In this document: piece after piece, positions 1 to 8,787 of the stretch | How positions within the stretch are numbered: the first letter of the stretch is position 1 | Layout of the letters: each line of letters opens with the position of its first letter | DNA from: Oxalobacter formigenes | Lineage (GTDB): Bacteria; Pseudomonadota; Gammaproteobacteria; Burkholderiales; Burkholderiaceae_D | Length of the DNA: 38,701 nucleotides | Assembly (NCBI GenBank): GCA_023667225.1 | Contig: JAMPAN010000012.1 | Coordinates: 1-38,701 of the forward strand | Direction of reading: 5' to 3' | Program-made: the position numbers and the translations under genes | The notes under the pieces: generated by a model | Seen by the model: only the letters and a program-made list of their open reading frames with translations | What the model was told of the DNA's origin: nothing | Databases searched by the model: none

Positions 1-27
1 ATGTTCTCTCCGGCTTTTTGTGATTTT

Positions 28-104
28 TGGCGCGGCTGGCAGGAATCGAACCCACGACCCCCTGGTTCGTAGCCAGGTACTCTATCCAGCTGAGCTACAG
101 CCGC
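28..104 (-). tRNA. tRNA-Arg (anticodon ACG)
   Basis: Read on the minus strand, the segment folds as a full 77-nt cloverleaf. The acceptor stem GCGGCTG pairs with CAGCCGC, followed by discriminator G and an encoded CCA end (positions 28-30). The anticodon stem CCTGG/CCAGG encloses the loop CTACGAA, giving anticodon ACG. The T-arm carries TTCGATT with two G-U type pairs in its stem. The wobble A is normally deaminated to inosine by TadA, so this tRNA should read CGU, CGC and CGA. It stands alone on the minus strand, divergent from the TPR gene. Confidence 0.97.
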
Positions 105-114
105 AAGGGTAAGC

Positions 115-123
115 ATTATAGCA
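115..123 (-). promoter_or_regulatory. Extended -10 promoter element for tRNA-Arg
   Basis: On the minus strand, immediately upstream of the tRNA, the sequence TGCTATAAT forms a perfect -10 hexamer with the TGn extension. It ends about 10 bases before the tRNA 5' end. No good -35 hexamer is visible at 16-18 bases, which is tolerated when the -10 is extended. Confidence 0.55.
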
Positions 124-234
124 GATAAATTTGGAAGGAGTATTTTTTTCCTGTTTTTTTTTGCGGGCGGGGCAGTTTTTGGGGTTCTGTCCTGAATCAG
201 TCCATGACTGTTTGGGATTCGCATAAACAGCCGG

Positions 235-2124
235 TTGCGCGGTAAAATCAGGAGATACGTTTTTCAGTTATTGAATCGGGACGGCTGCTTGAAACATATT
301 TTTTTTCTTTTATTGGTATTTTTGTTGTCTTCCTGTGCTGCGGTGGACGATGGCACGGGAGAAAGACCGGCAGTTATGCCCTGTGCCGGCGAGGCGGCAG
401 CCCAAGGCGGGGGTAAAGGGGCGCCGGCCGGGAATGAGGGTATGGATGCAAAGCCTGATGCCGCTATGCAGGAAGAGCCCCAGGCGGAGGCCGGTTTGCC
501 GCATGTTGTCCTTGACAGCGATTTGCTGTATGAAATTTTGGCAGCGGATTTTGCCTATAAGCGCGGGAATTACCGGCAGGCTTTTGAGGGCATGATGGCG
601 GCTGCGCGGAAGACGGGGGACTACCGGCTGGCAAAACGGGCCGCAGAAATGACGGTTCGGGAAAAGAAAGCGCGTGATGCGCTGGATGCGGTACGCCTGT
701 GGCACAGGCTGGAACCGAATTCTGCCGAAACGGAAAAATATTTGATTGGTTTTCTTATTATGGAGGACAGATGGGGGGAGCTGGAAACGCTGCTGTCTGC
801 CTCGCTGGAAAACACGCTTTCCGAAAGGCGCGCTGCGCTGATGTATCAGTATCAGCAGTTTTTGCTGAGCGCCAAGGATAAGGGGAAAGCGTTCAGGACG
901 ATGGAAAAGGTTTTGTTTCCTTACCAGGATATGCCGGAGGCGCATATTTCTCTTTCCCAGATGGCTTTTGCCAACAAGGATCATGCCCGTGCGGAAGAAG
1001 AGGCGAATAAAGCGCTGACGCTTAAACCTGATTCGGAGCTGGCGGTGCTGACACTGGCGCAGGCGCAGGCAGATCCGCTCCGGTCGATGGAGACGCTAAA
1101 GGCATTTCTTGAACGCTATCCGGATTCGAATGAGGTGCGTATTTCAATGGGGCGGATGCTGATTGCCAATAAGGAGTATGACCGGGCGAGAAAGGTGTTT
1201 GAACGGGTTCTTGCGGCGCAACCGGATGACATGACGACGTTGTATTCGCTGGGGTTGTTGTCTATCCAGCAGCAGGATTACCTCGGCGCAAAGACGTATC
1301 TGAAGCATTATCTGGATGCTGCCAGGCGAACCGGAAAGCCTGATGCGGAATCTTACCAGGCGATTTTTCTTTTGGCGCAGATTGCAGAGGAACAGAAAAA
1401 TTATAAGGCAGCGCTGGAGTGGATTAGCCATATTTCCGAGGAGGATGACAGCGAGGCCTGGATGCTGGCGCAAATCAAGAGAGCGCAAATTCTGATGAAA
1501 CAGGGCAAGGTGAAGGATGCCAGGCGAAGTCTGGTTTCTTTACGGATGGAATATCCCCAGGAGGAGGAGCGCCTTGTTCTGGCAGAGGCACAGATGTTGA
1601 GAACAGCCGGTTTGAACCAGGATGCGTATGTGTTGCTGAAAACCAGCGCAGAGAAGGCGCCAGCCAGCCTGAATTTGCTTTATGAGTTTTCACTTGCGTC
1701 CGAGAAAATGGGCCGTTATGCAGAAATGGAGGCTGCTTTAAAACGGATGCTGGAGATTGATTCTGCCAATCAGCTTGCCTACAATGCGCTGGGATATTCT
1801 TTGGCGGATCGCAATATCCGCCTGGATGAGGCGTATTCTCTGATTGCCAAGGCAAGGGAGCTGGCGCCGGATGATCCGTATATTGCCGACAGTATGGGGT
1901 GGGTATTGTTCCGCCAGGGAAAACTGAAAGAGGCGGAGGCGCTGTTGCGGCAGGCTTATGCGCTTTTGCCGGAATCCGATGTGATGGTGCATTTGGGTGA
2001 GGTGTTGTGGTTATCCGGGCGGCAGGATGAGGCCAGGCAGTTTTTTATGGAAGCGCTGAAAAAGGATCCTGAAAGTGAAGCGCTAAAGGAGACTGTCCGG
2101 CGGCTGGGTGTGCGGCTGCCATAG
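235..2124 (+). CDS. TPR-repeat lipoprotein
   Basis: This is a large tetratricopeptide-repeat protein of up to 629 residues. A hydrophobic stretch ends in the lipobox LLSSC (Cys34 from the TTG at 235), so it is probably lipidated; retention in the inner or outer membrane is not decided by the residues seen. After a low-complexity Ala/Gly/Glu-rich linker (about residues 35-85) come many TPR-like helical pairs up to the C-terminus. The clearest are around residues 240-275, 300-345 and 505-600, with the usual Ala/Gly/Tyr/Pro pattern. Similar TPR lipoproteins are common in Burkholderiales; their role is probably protein-protein scaffolding in the envelope, but no specific function can be read. The start is uncertain: a TTG at 289 would give a typical short lipoprotein signal (Met-Lys-His then hydrophobic, Cys16), while neither TTG has a convincing ribosome binding site. 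folA follows after 10 bases, suggesting co-transcription. Confidence 0.88.
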   Translation: MRGKIRRYVFQLLNRDGCLKHIFFLLLVFLLSSCAAVDDGTGERPAVMPCAGEAAAQGGGKGAPAGNEGMDAKPDAAMQEEPQAEAGLPHVVLDSDLLYEILAADFAYKRGNYRQAFEGMMAAARKTGDYRLAKRAAEMTVREKKARDALDAVRLWHRLEPNSAETEKYLIGFLIMEDRWGELETLLSASLENTLSERRAALMYQYQQFLLSAKDKGKAFRTMEKVLFPYQDMPEAHISLSQMAFANKDHARAEEEANKALTLKPDSELAVLTLAQAQADPLRSMETLKAFLERYPDSNEVRISMGRMLIANKEYDRARKVFERVLAAQPDDMTTLYSLGLLSIQQQDYLGAKTYLKHYLDAARRTGKPDAESYQAIFLLAQIAEEQKNYKAALEWISHISEEDDSEAWMLAQIKRAQILMKQGKVKDARRSLVSLRMEYPQEEERLVLAEAQMLRTAGLNQDAYVLLKTSAEKAPASLNLLYEFSLASEKMGRYAEMEAALKRMLEIDSANQLAYNALGYSLADRNIRLDEAYSLIAKARELAPDDPYIADSMGWVLFRQGKLKEAEALLRQAYALLPESDVMVHLGEVLWLSGRQDEARQFFMEALKKDPESEALKETVRRLGVRLP

Positions 2125-2134
2125 GGGAAACAGG

Positions 2135-2623
2135 ATGGCAGCGCTTTCTCTTATTGCCGCTATGGCTGAAAACAGGGTGATTGGCAAGGATGGCCAGATG
2201 CCTTGGCATATTCCGGGCGAGCTGAAAATATTCCGGCAATATACGATGGGCAAGGTGCTGGTTATGGGCAGGAAGACGCATGAGTCTATCGGCCGGGTGC
2301 TGCCAGGCAGGACGACTGTTATTGTGACCCGGCAAAAGGATTATGCGGCTGACGGCGCGTATGTTGCCCATAGTCTTGAAGAAGCTTTGGCGCTGGCAAA
2401 AGATTTGGACAAGGATGGCGAAATCATGATTGGGGGAGGCGGCGATTTGTTTGCCCAGACGGCAGCCAGGGCGGATTTTATTTATTTGTCTATTATCCAT
2501 CAGCCATTCGACGGGGAAACGTTTTTCCCTGCGTGGAAAACAGGGATGTTTCGGGAGGTGTTTCGCCAGGAGATAGATGCTGTTATTCCCTACTCTTTTG
2601 TGAAGTATGCGCGCGCAGGCTGA
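2135..2623 (+). CDS. folA: Dihydrofolate reductase
   Basis: This enzyme reduces 7,8-dihydrofolate to tetrahydrofolate with NADPH, supplying one-carbon cofactors for thymidylate, purine and Met synthesis in the cytoplasm. At 162 residues it matches the usual family length. Visible family motifs are the N-terminal strand with VIGKDGQMPWHIPGELK, where Glu29 stands in the place of the catalytic acid (Asp27 in E. coli, Glu in many other bacteria). MGRKTHESIGRVLPGR follows for NADPH and folate binding, then the glycine-rich IGGGGDLFAQ loop. The ATG at 2135 was chosen over earlier in-frame codons because AGGGGA lies 6-7 bases upstream and the N-terminus then matches the family. It sits directly behind the TPR lipoprotein gene and faces mscL. 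Confidence 0.96.
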   Translation: MAALSLIAAMAENRVIGKDGQMPWHIPGELKIFRQYTMGKVLVMGRKTHESIGRVLPGRTTVIVTRQKDYAADGAYVAHSLEEALALAKDLDKDGEIMIGGGGDLFAQTAARADFIYLSIIHQPFDGETFFPAWKTGMFREVFRQEIDAVIPYSFVKYARAG

Positions 2624-2737
2624 TGGCAGGAAGCTGGCTGCAAGGACAGGGCAGGGTTTATTGTTTTATTTGGCAATGACAGGTGTCAGCCCTGGTTATG
2701 ATGCTCTGCAAGCTGTTTTCCGGAAATAAATTTTTAC

Positions 2738-2769
2738 ACCGGCCGGTTCTGATATGCCGGTATTGTTTT
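2738..2769. terminator. Possible weak terminator between folA and mscL
   Basis: The convergent gap between folA and mscL holds an inverted repeat ACCGGC/GCCGGT (2738-2743 and 2756-2761) with a 12-base loop, followed on the plus strand by ATTGTTTTCC. A second repeat CCTGCTGC/GCAGCAGG lies at 2770-2777 and 2800-2807. Neither has a clean T-run, so the call is tentative; either could serve transcription from both sides. Confidence 0.3.
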
Positions 2770-2835
2770 CCTGCTGCCGCAGTTTTCTTTTGTGTTCCTG
2801 CAGCAGGATAAAGCGGGCATGCCGGTTGAATCCTG

Positions 2836-3303
2836 TCAGGGGTGTTCCTGTTCCCGTTGTGTTTGCGGCTGATCGGGAAGCAAGGTGTTTTGCGCTTTCA
2901 GCAGATCGCGTATTTCTGCCAGCAATATTTCTTCCCTGCCGGGCGCCGGCGGTTCAGCCGGCGCAGGGTTCTGTTTTTTATGGAAACGGTTGATGCCTTT
3001 GACAAGCAGGAAGATGGCAATGGCGATGATCAGAAAGTCAAAGGTGCTCTGAAGAAAGTTGCCGTAGTTGAATGTTACGGCGGGGACGGTGTTTCCTGCG
3101 GCATCGACAGCGGCTTCTTTGAGGACGAGCTTGAGATCGGTGAAGTTGACGCCGCCGATTAAAAGGCCAATGGGCGGCATGATGATGTCTGAAACGATGG
3201 AGCTGACAATTTTGCCGAAGGCGCTTCCCATGATAACGCCAATGGCCATGTCGATGACGTTGCCGCGCATGGCAAAGGCTTTGAATTCATTTAGTATGCT
3301 CAT
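2836..3303 (-). CDS. mscL: Large-conductance mechanosensitive channel MscL
   Basis: This homopentameric inner-membrane channel opens under high membrane tension and releases solutes during hypo-osmotic shock. The protein has 155 residues. It starts with the family-typical [20 protein letters not shown], runs into transmembrane helix 1 with [20 protein letters not shown] (the glycine/alanine-rich gate), has a periplasmic loop, then helix 2 (about residues 76-99) and a C-terminal amphipathic bundle helix near [11 protein letters not shown]. The reading frame is open well upstream, but the ATG at 3303 gives the conserved N-terminus and has an AGAAAG-like site ahead of it. The C-terminal linker is Pro/Ala rich (PAPAEPPAP). 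It is transcribed alone, convergent with folA and divergent from the first cheW. Confidence 0.97.
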   Translation of the reverse strand: MSILNEFKAFAMRGNVIDMAIGVIMGSAFGKIVSSIVSDIIMPPIGLLIGGVNFTDLKLVLKEAAVDAAGNTVPAVTFNYGNFLQSTFDFLIIAIAIFLLVKGINRFHKKQNPAPAEPPAPGREEILLAEIRDLLKAQNTLLPDQPQTQREQEHP

Positions 3304-3414
3304 GATGTTTTCTTTCTGCCGGATGTGAGATTTGCAAGGCGAAACGCCCCTGGACTGTTCGGCTGGCAGCGGATTGTCTGCGCCGAAAGGGTGTTGTTGC
3401 CGGAAAGTGACGAG

Positions 3415-3461
3415 GCAAAAGTATAACCTCTTTTGCGTTTTCTTTTTGCCGCAGAGGCAAA
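3415..3461. repeat. Two adjacent inverted repeats in the mscL-cheW divergent gap
   Basis: GCAAAAG (3415-3421) pairs with CTTTTGC (3430-3436) across an 8-base loop. TTTGCC (3445-3450) pairs with GGCAAA (3456-3461) across 5 bases. The arms share the core GGCAAA/TTTGCC, so they may be related binding half-sites. On the minus strand the first repeat encloses TATACT (3420-3425), a possible -10 of mscL, although no matching -35 is seen. Confidence 0.4.
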
Positions 3462-3498
3462 GTACGGGGAGGCAGGACGGCAGAAGCGCCGGCAAGGG

Positions 3499-3526
3499 TT
3501 GTTTTTTTACAAATGATTAGTAGAAT
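3499..3526 (+). promoter_or_regulatory. Candidate sigma-70 promoter for cheW-MCP
   Basis: TTGTTT (3499-3504) is followed after 16 bases by TAGAAT (3521-3526), about 35 bases upstream of the cheW start codon. The -10 is good (5 of 6) and the -35 is weak. No sigma-28 type GCCGATAA element was found here, although chemotaxis genes are often FliA-dependent. Confidence 0.4.
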
Positions 3527-3560
3527 ATGCCTGTGTTGTCGATTTTACTGAAAGAGGACA

Positions 3561-4064
3561 ATGGGAGCTAATTCTGAGCCGACCGGCATATCTTCTGCTG
3601 CGCCTGCAGCACCGGGGGAGTATCTCGCTTTCAGACTGGGCAATGAGGAATATGGCATTGATATCCTGAAAGTTCAGGAAATTCGCGAATTTGAGCCAAC
3701 GACAAAGCTGGCAAATGTGCCGCCTTTTATTCTGGGCCTTTCCAACCTGAGGGGCGCGATTGTTCCTATTATTGATTTACGCATCAAGTTCAATCTGGGG
3801 GAACCAAAGTACGATTCCCTGACGGTGACAATTATTTTGAATATCGGACAGAGGATTGTGGGGATTGTGGTGGATTCGGTATCGGATGTTATTGCCCTTC
3901 CCCCTGATCAGATCAGGCCTGCGCCAGCCATGGGTACGCTCATGGAAACGGACAAGCTGATTGGCCTTGGTGTGCTGGAAGACAGGATGTTTATTTTGGT
4001 GGATATTGAAAAGCTGATGGTATCGCCGGATATGGGGCTGTCAGATATGTCGCTGAAGGAGTAA
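3561..4064 (+). CDS. cheW: Chemotaxis coupling protein CheW
   Basis: CheW is the cytoplasmic adaptor that links the receptor tip to the kinase CheA. The 167-residue protein consists of a short variable N-terminus and one CheW/SH3-like domain (about residues 20-155). It is very similar to E. coli CheW at [17 protein letters not shown], at the conserved receptor/CheA-binding loop [17 protein letters not shown], and at [13 protein letters not shown] and IRPAPAMGT. The Arg-Gly pair of the NLRG loop is intact, unlike in the second CheW at 6083. AGAGGA lies a few bases before the ATG. It is followed after 64 bases by a receptor gene, and probably both are one transcript ending at 5857-5887. No cheA is adjacent; the kinase gene lies about 21 kb away. 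Confidence 0.96.
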   Translation: MGANSEPTGISSAAPAAPGEYLAFRLGNEEYGIDILKVQEIREFEPTTKLANVPPFILGLSNLRGAIVPIIDLRIKFNLGEPKYDSLTVTIILNIGQRIVGIVVDSVSDVIALPPDQIRPAPAMGTLMETDKLIGLGVLEDRMFILVDIEKLMVSPDMGLSDMSLKE

Positions 4065-4128
4065 CCGGCCCGGAAGGGTCTGGAAGACAGGTTTATTCAA
4101 GTCACATAGTGCAGAAACGGAGAAAAGT

Positions 4129-5841
4129 ATGAAAATTGGGGCGCGCCTGATTTCAGGGTTCATCGCTGTCGTGGTGCTTTCGTGCATTGTGGCAGGCGTT
4201 GGTATTTATGAGTTTAGGGACGTGACGGCGGATGTGCAGCACATGGAAAACGTCACGATGAAAACAGATGCCTATTCGCGGGAAATGGGCAAGCTGGTGG
4301 AAATTTTTAACCTGACTGTCCATAACATGGCGCAGTCCAGGATGGATTCTACCTTTAAGTACCACCAGGAAAAACTGGCGCCGCTTTCCGTTGAGCTTGA
4401 CCGTATTGTCAAGCAGGTTTATGAGCTGCCTTTGAGCGCCGAAGAAAAAAGGATGATGGAGGAAGCCGCGCGCATCAGGAGCAGTTACCGGGAGGTGGTG
4501 AATGAAATTGTCAAATTGAGGGAAGCGGGCGAAACGGAAAGAAGTTTTGCCAAGGCTGCGGAGATTGACAAGTTTGCCACCCCTTATGTCGCTATTTTCA
4601 ACAAGATACGCGATTACGAGATTGCTGAATCCAAGAATAGGATTGAAGCAATTGTGGAAAGCGGCAACAGGGCTGCCATTATTATGGGTTCGCTGACGGT
4701 GGTGGCTGTTATTTTGTCTATCATCATTGCGCTGCGTTTGTCGGCCGGGATTACCCGCCCGCTGAATGATGCTGTGCGGGCTGCACAGGCGATTGCCAAA
4801 GGCGACCTGACTGCCAATGTGCATTCCAATTCCAAGGATGAAATCGGCCAGCTGATGCAAGCGATGAAGGAGATGTGCAGCACGCTCTTTAATTCGGTCA
4901 GCCAGATCCGGCAGAGTGCCGATACGATTATGACGGCGGCTTCCGAGATTGCTTCCGGCACGCAGGATCTTTCTTCCCGGACGGAGGAACAGGCCAGCTC
5001 CCTGGAAGAAACAGCTTCCAGTATGGAACAGATTACTTCGACTGTCCGCCAGAACGGCGACAACGCCCGGCAGGCCAACCAGCTTGCCAACCAGGCTTCC
5101 GAAGTGGCTGTCAAGGGCGGCGAGGCTGCTGCCCGTGTGGCTGAAACCATGGCGGCTATTGATGCTTCTGCCAACAAGATTGAAGATATTATCAGTGTGA
5201 TTGACGGCATTGCCTTCCAGACCAATATTCTGGCGCTGAATGCCGCGGTTGAAGCTGCCCGCGCAGGTGAGCAGGGAAGAGGCTTTGCTGTGGTGGCAAC
5301 GGAAGTCCGGAGCCTGGCGCAGCGCAGTGCAACAGCTGCCCGCGAGATCAAGGATTTGATTGATGATTCGGTAGCGAAGACCCGTACCGGCAATGAACTG
5401 GTGCAGCAATCCAGCGAGACGATGGCCGAGATTGGCGAAAGTATCCGCCGCGTCAATGACATCAGCAATGAAATTACGATGGCAACGCAAGAGCAGATCC
5501 AGGGGATTGAGCAGGTTAATCAGGCTGTGACAGAGATGGATTCTGTCTCGCAACAAAATGCGGCGCTGGTTGAACAGGCTGCTGCGGCTTCTGAAAGCCT
5601 GAAAGACCAGGCTCGTATTCTGGTTGATGTGGTTGGTATTTTTAATCTTGGAAACGGTATGGGCGGCGGCGCTTCCTATGCGCCCGCTCCTTCTGCTCCG
5701 GCGCCGAAACCGGTATCAGCACCGCTGAAACGCCCGGCTCCGGCAGCGCCGGCAAGGCAGCTGAGTTCGCCGGCCAAGAGCAGTTCTTCTTCCTCTTCAA
5801 TTCCTGCCAGCAGCGATGACGGGGATTGGGAAGAGTTTTAA
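4129..5841 (+). CDS. Methyl-accepting chemotaxis protein
   Basis: This is a transmembrane chemoreceptor of 570 residues. Transmembrane helix 1 lies at about residues 6-27. A periplasmic four-helix-bundle type sensor domain follows (about 30-178), then transmembrane helix 2 (about 180-202). A HAMP domain (about 203-258) leads to the long signalling coiled coil, whose tip contains the invariant [20 protein letters not shown] and [18 protein letters not shown]. Glu/Gln-rich flanks are the expected methylation helices. The tail is a Pro/Ala/Ser-rich linker ending in DWEEF, close to the NWETF-type pentapeptide that tethers CheR and CheB on Tar and Tsr. The ligand cannot be told from sequence. GGAG lies ahead of the ATG. 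It is flanked by two cheW genes and followed by a strong terminator. Confidence 0.96.
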   Translation: MKIGARLISGFIAVVVLSCIVAGVGIYEFRDVTADVQHMENVTMKTDAYSREMGKLVEIFNLTVHNMAQSRMDSTFKYHQEKLAPLSVELDRIVKQVYELPLSAEEKRMMEEAARIRSSYREVVNEIVKLREAGETERSFAKAAEIDKFATPYVAIFNKIRDYEIAESKNRIEAIVESGNRAAIIMGSLTVVAVILSIIIALRLSAGITRPLNDAVRAAQAIAKGDLTANVHSNSKDEIGQLMQAMKEMCSTLFNSVSQIRQSADTIMTAASEIASGTQDLSSRTEEQASSLEETASSMEQITSTVRQNGDNARQANQLANQASEVAVKGGEAAARVAETMAAIDASANKIEDIISVIDGIAFQTNILALNAAVEAARAGEQGRGFAVVATEVRSLAQRSATAAREIKDLIDDSVAKTRTGNELVQQSSETMAEIGESIRRVNDISNEITMATQEQIQGIEQVNQAVTEMDSVSQQNAALVEQAAAASESLKDQARILVDVVGIFNLGNGMGGGASYAPAPSAPAPKPVSAPLKRPAPAAPARQLSSPAKSSSSSSSIPASSDDGDWEEF

Positions 5842-5856
5842 GTTTGCCTGACCAGG

Positions 5857-5887
5857 AAAAAGACCGGGTTTTGCCCGGTCTTTTTTT
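5857..5887 (+). terminator. Rho-independent terminator after the chemoreceptor
   Basis: A near-perfect stem of about 12 pairs (AAAAAGACCGGG with CCCGGTCTTTTT) closes on a 5-base loop TTTTG and runs into a T-tract. It begins about 15 bases after the receptor stop codon. Confidence 0.93.
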
Positions 5888-5953
5888 CAAACGGGTATTT
5901 GCCCCGATGAGCCGCAGGCAGGATCACAGGGCAAGGCAGGCCGGGAAAGGGGC

Positions 5954-5982
5954 TTGATTAGCCTCTTTAAAGGAAATATGAT
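5954..5982 (+). promoter_or_regulatory. Sigma-70 type promoter for the second cheW
   Basis: TTGATT (5954-5959) and TATGAT (5977-5982) are separated by exactly 17 bases. They lie between the upstream terminator and the second cheW, about 100 bases before its start. With the terminator at 5857-5887 this makes the second cheW an independent transcription unit. Confidence 0.6.
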
Positions 5983-6082
5983 TAGGGGCGGGCAGTTTCG
6001 GCAGGCGCCAGGACAGCCTTGCGCATGGACAGATGATTTTCATGTCAGGGGATTGGCATAATCACAAGTGGAGTGAATGACA

Positions 6083-6586
6083 ATGAATGCAGAAGCGGTG
6101 ACGGAAACCGGCAAGCAGGCTGCCGATAAAAATCTGCCGAGGGAATATCTGGCTTTTTGGCTGGGCAGCGAGGAATACGGGATTGATATTCTGACTGTCC
6201 AGGAAATCCGCGGTTATGAGATCAGCACGCAGGTTGCCAATGCACCGCTTTTTTTGAAGGGGTTCCTGAACTGGCGGGATATTATTGTGCCGATTCTGGA
6301 TATGCGGGTTAAGTTCAATCTGGGAGAGCCGACTTATAACCAGCTGACGGTTGTGATTGTTCTGGAGATTGAGGATCGTTTTATTGGTATTGTGGTGGAT
6401 TCTGTTTCGGATGTGATATCGCTTGCACCAGAGCAAATTCGTCCTGCGCCGGCAATGGGAACGATTATGAATACGGAGAATCTGATTGGCCTGGGCGCGC
6501 TTGAAGACCGGATGTTAATCCTGATGGATATTAAAAAGCTGATGGTTTCGCCCGAAATGGGGCTGGCTGATCTTCCCAGCTTTTGA
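6083..6586 (+). CDS. Second, divergent CheW-like coupling protein
   Basis: This is a single-domain CheW protein of 167 residues from this start, clearly homologous to the one at 3561 (shared [49 protein letters not shown]). The pair looks like a duplication around the receptor gene. It differs at the most conserved loop: [12 protein letters not shown] of the first copy is NWRD.IVPILDMR here, so the Gly after the key Arg (near Arg62 of E. coli CheW) is Asp. Interaction with CheA or receptors may therefore be altered. Two ATG codons are possible; 6083 is preferred because GGAG at 6070-6073 lies 9 bases upstream, whereas only 3 bases separate it from the ATG at 6077. It has its own promoter and terminator. 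Confidence 0.93.
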   Translation: MNAEAVTETGKQAADKNLPREYLAFWLGSEEYGIDILTVQEIRGYEISTQVANAPLFLKGFLNWRDIIVPILDMRVKFNLGEPTYNQLTVVIVLEIEDRFIGIVVDSVSDVISLAPEQIRPAPAMGTIMNTENLIGLGALEDRMLILMDIKKLMVSPEMGLADLPSF

Positions 6587-6661
6587 CGGGAAAGCCGGCA
6601 TTTCGGGATGACCGTTGTTTGGGCAGTTTTTCCAGGTTCGCCTGTTGTATGAATAAAGACG

Positions 6662-6697
6662 AAACCGGGTGATGCCGATAGCAGGGCCCGGTTTTTT
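6662..6697 (+). terminator. Rho-independent terminator after the second cheW
   Basis: AAACCGGG (6662-6669) pairs with CCCGGTTT (6687-6694); the 17-base apex can form a small inner TGC/GCA stem. The 3' arm runs into a T-tract up to 6698. It closes the chemotaxis island and insulates thrS. Confidence 0.9.
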
Positions 6698-6802
6698 TAT
6701 GGGGTTTTCCTCTGTATAGGGGCTATGTTTTCTGTGGTAAGGCCGCGTTTTCCCGGTTTTGTGTCAGGGCGTGGCAGGTGATATGCCATTTTTTTAATAG
6801 CG

Positions 6803-6833
6803 CACCCTGTTTGCGCCGAAATGGCGCAGGGTG
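6803..6833 (+). promoter_or_regulatory. Bulged hairpin directly upstream of the thrS ribosome binding site
   Basis: CACCCT (6803-6808) pairs with AGGGTG (6828-6833) and GCGCC (6813-6817) with GGCGC (6823-6827), leaving a one-sided GTTT bulge and a GAAAT loop. That is 11 pairs ending 5 bases before the GGAGAGG-like site. E. coli thrS is controlled by ThrRS binding tRNA-like hairpins upstream of its ribosome binding site. The position is similar here, but the loop does not carry a threonine anticodon, so a control role is only inferred. Confidence 0.4.
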
Positions 6834-6848
6834 AATGTGGAGAGGCAG

Positions 6849-8756
6849 ATGGTTTCAGTAAGGCTTCCTGATGGTTCGGAAAGGCAGTTTGATCAGCCGG
6901 TAACGGTAGCAGAGGTGGCGGCATCTATTGGCAGCGGGCTGGCGCGCGCGGCAGTGGCGGGCAGGGTGAATGGCCGTCTGGTGGATACTTCCTGTGTTAT
7001 TGAGGACAATGCTGATCTCGCTATTGTGACGGACAGGGATGCGGATGGGCTGGATATTATCCGGCACTCAACTGCCCACCTTCTGGCCTATGCTGTCAAG
7101 ACATTGTTTCCGGATGCACAGGTGACTATCGGACCGGTAATTGAAAACGGTTTTTATTACGATTTTTCCTATAAGCGCCCATTTACGCCGGAGGATATGC
7201 AGGCTATTGAGAAGAAGATGGCTGAGCTGGCGAAGAAGGATGAGGCGGTTACGCGCAAGGTGCTGCCGCGGGATGAGGCGGTTGCGTATTTCAAATCGAT
7301 TGGCGAGGATTACAAGGCGGAGATTATTGCTTCTATTCCGCAAGGGGAGGATGTATCGCTTTATACCAGCGGCGCGTTTACAGATTTGTGCCGCGGGCCG
7401 CATGTGCCTTCCAACGGGAAGCTGCGGGTATTTAAGCTGATGCGGCTGGCCGGCGCATATTGGCGGGGTGATTCGAACAATGAGATGCTCCAGCGGATAT
7501 ATGGTACGGCGTGGGCCAGGAAGGAAGAGCAGGATGCTTACCTGCATATGCTGGAAGAAGCGGAGAAACGGGATCACCGCCGGATTGGCCGCCAGCTGGA
7601 TTTTTTCCATTTTCAGGAGGAGGCTCCAGGACTGGTGTTCTGGCATCCCAAAGGATGGGCGATCTGGCAGCAGGTGGAGCAGTATATGCGCCGTGTATAT
7701 CAGGAAAATGGCTACCGTGAGGTGAAGGGGCCGCAGATTCTGGACAGGTCGCTCTGGGAAAAATCGGGACACTGGGATAATTATAAAGAGAATATGTTTA
7801 CCACAGAGTCGGAAAACCGCACTTATGCGGTCAAGCCGATGAATTGTCCGGGACATGTGCTGATTTACCGTTCGGCATTGCATTCGTACCGGGAGTTGCC
7901 GCTGCGCTACGGCGAGTTTGGCTCTTGCCACCGCAACGAGCCTTCGGGTGCTTTGCATGGGGTGATGCGGGTGCGGGGTTTTACCCAGGATGACGGCCAT
8001 ATTTTCTGCACGGAAGAGCAGATTCTGGATGAATGTATTGCATTTACGGCGCTTTTGAAGAAGGTATATGCAGATTTTGGCTTTACTGACATTATTTACC
8101 GGGTAGCGACACGCCCGGAAAAGCGGGTCGGCTCGGATGCGTTGTGGGATAAAGCGGAACAGGCGCTGATTACTTCGCTGGAAAAGATTGGCGTGGCATA
8201 CGAGATTACGCCGGGAGAGGGGGCATTTTACGGCCCGAAGATTGAATATACGCTGAAGGATGCGATTGGCCGGATGTGGCAGTGCGGTACGATTCAGGTG
8301 GATTTTTCTATGCCTTCCCGACTGGGAGCGGAGTATGTTGATGAGGATAATTCGCGCAAGGCGCCGGTGATGCTGCATCGCGCGATTTTGGGTTCGCTTG
8401 AGCGGTTTATTGGTATTCTGATTGAAAATTACGCGGGGGCGCTGCCATTGTGGCTTTCTCCGGTTCAGGCTGCGGTGCTGCCTATTTCGGAGCGGCAGGC
8501 CGATTATGCGGAGCAGGTTGCCGGGGTGTTGAAAAAGGCGGGCTTCAGGGTGGAAACCGATTTGCGCAATGAAAAAATTACCTATAAAATACGCGATTAC
8601 GCCACCCAGCATGTGCCCTATTTGCTGGTGGTCGGCGACAAGGAAAAGCAGAGCAATACTGTGGCTGTCCGGGCAAGGGGTAATGCCGATCTTGGCGTTA
8701 TGCCGGCAGAAGGGCTGGTTGGCCGGCTTCAGGAGGAGGTTGCCGCCAAAAAGTAA
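6849..8756 (+). CDS. thrS: Threonyl-tRNA synthetase
   Basis: This class II synthetase charges tRNA-Thr in the cytoplasm. It has 635 residues, close to the 642 of E. coli. Domain order is complete: N-terminal TGS domain (about 1-62), editing domain with the [12 protein letters not shown] motif near residue 73 that removes mischarged Ser, catalytic core with [10 protein letters not shown] (Cys333, matching zinc ligand Cys334 of E. coli), motif 2 around [15 protein letters not shown], motif 3 with [15 protein letters not shown], and a C-terminal anticodon-binding domain. The ATG at 6849 was chosen because GGAGAGG precedes it and the protein then begins as the family does (MVSVRLPDG); an upstream in-frame GTG at 6831 lacks such a site. 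It is the first gene of the translation operon, with infC 31 bases downstream. Confidence 0.98.
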   Translation: MVSVRLPDGSERQFDQPVTVAEVAASIGSGLARAAVAGRVNGRLVDTSCVIEDNADLAIVTDRDADGLDIIRHSTAHLLAYAVKTLFPDAQVTIGPVIENGFYYDFSYKRPFTPEDMQAIEKKMAELAKKDEAVTRKVLPRDEAVAYFKSIGEDYKAEIIASIPQGEDVSLYTSGAFTDLCRGPHVPSNGKLRVFKLMRLAGAYWRGDSNNEMLQRIYGTAWARKEEQDAYLHMLEEAEKRDHRRIGRQLDFFHFQEEAPGLVFWHPKGWAIWQQVEQYMRRVYQENGYREVKGPQILDRSLWEKSGHWDNYKENMFTTESENRTYAVKPMNCPGHVLIYRSALHSYRELPLRYGEFGSCHRNEPSGALHGVMRVRGFTQDDGHIFCTEEQILDECIAFTALLKKVYADFGFTDIIYRVATRPEKRVGSDALWDKAEQALITSLEKIGVAYEITPGEGAFYGPKIEYTLKDAIGRMWQCGTIQVDFSMPSRLGAEYVDEDNSRKAPVMLHRAILGSLERFIGILIENYAGALPLWLSPVQAAVLPISERQADYAEQVAGVLKKAGFRVETDLRNEKITYKIRDYATQHVPYLLVVGDKEKQSNTVAVRARGNADLGVMPAEGLVGRLQEEVAAKK

Positions 8757-8787
8757 CCGGGCAGCTGATTTAAGTGAGGGACTGGCT

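Noticed and set aside
3304-3495. Longer MscL reading from an upstream start on the minus strand
   Set aside because: The extra 64 residues are unlike MscL, and the ATG at 3303 gives the exact conserved N-terminus.
6054-6062. Extended -10-like TGGCATAAT just before the second cheW
   Set aside because: It would start transcription inside the ribosome binding site at 6070; the well-spaced pair at 5954-5982 is a better promoter.
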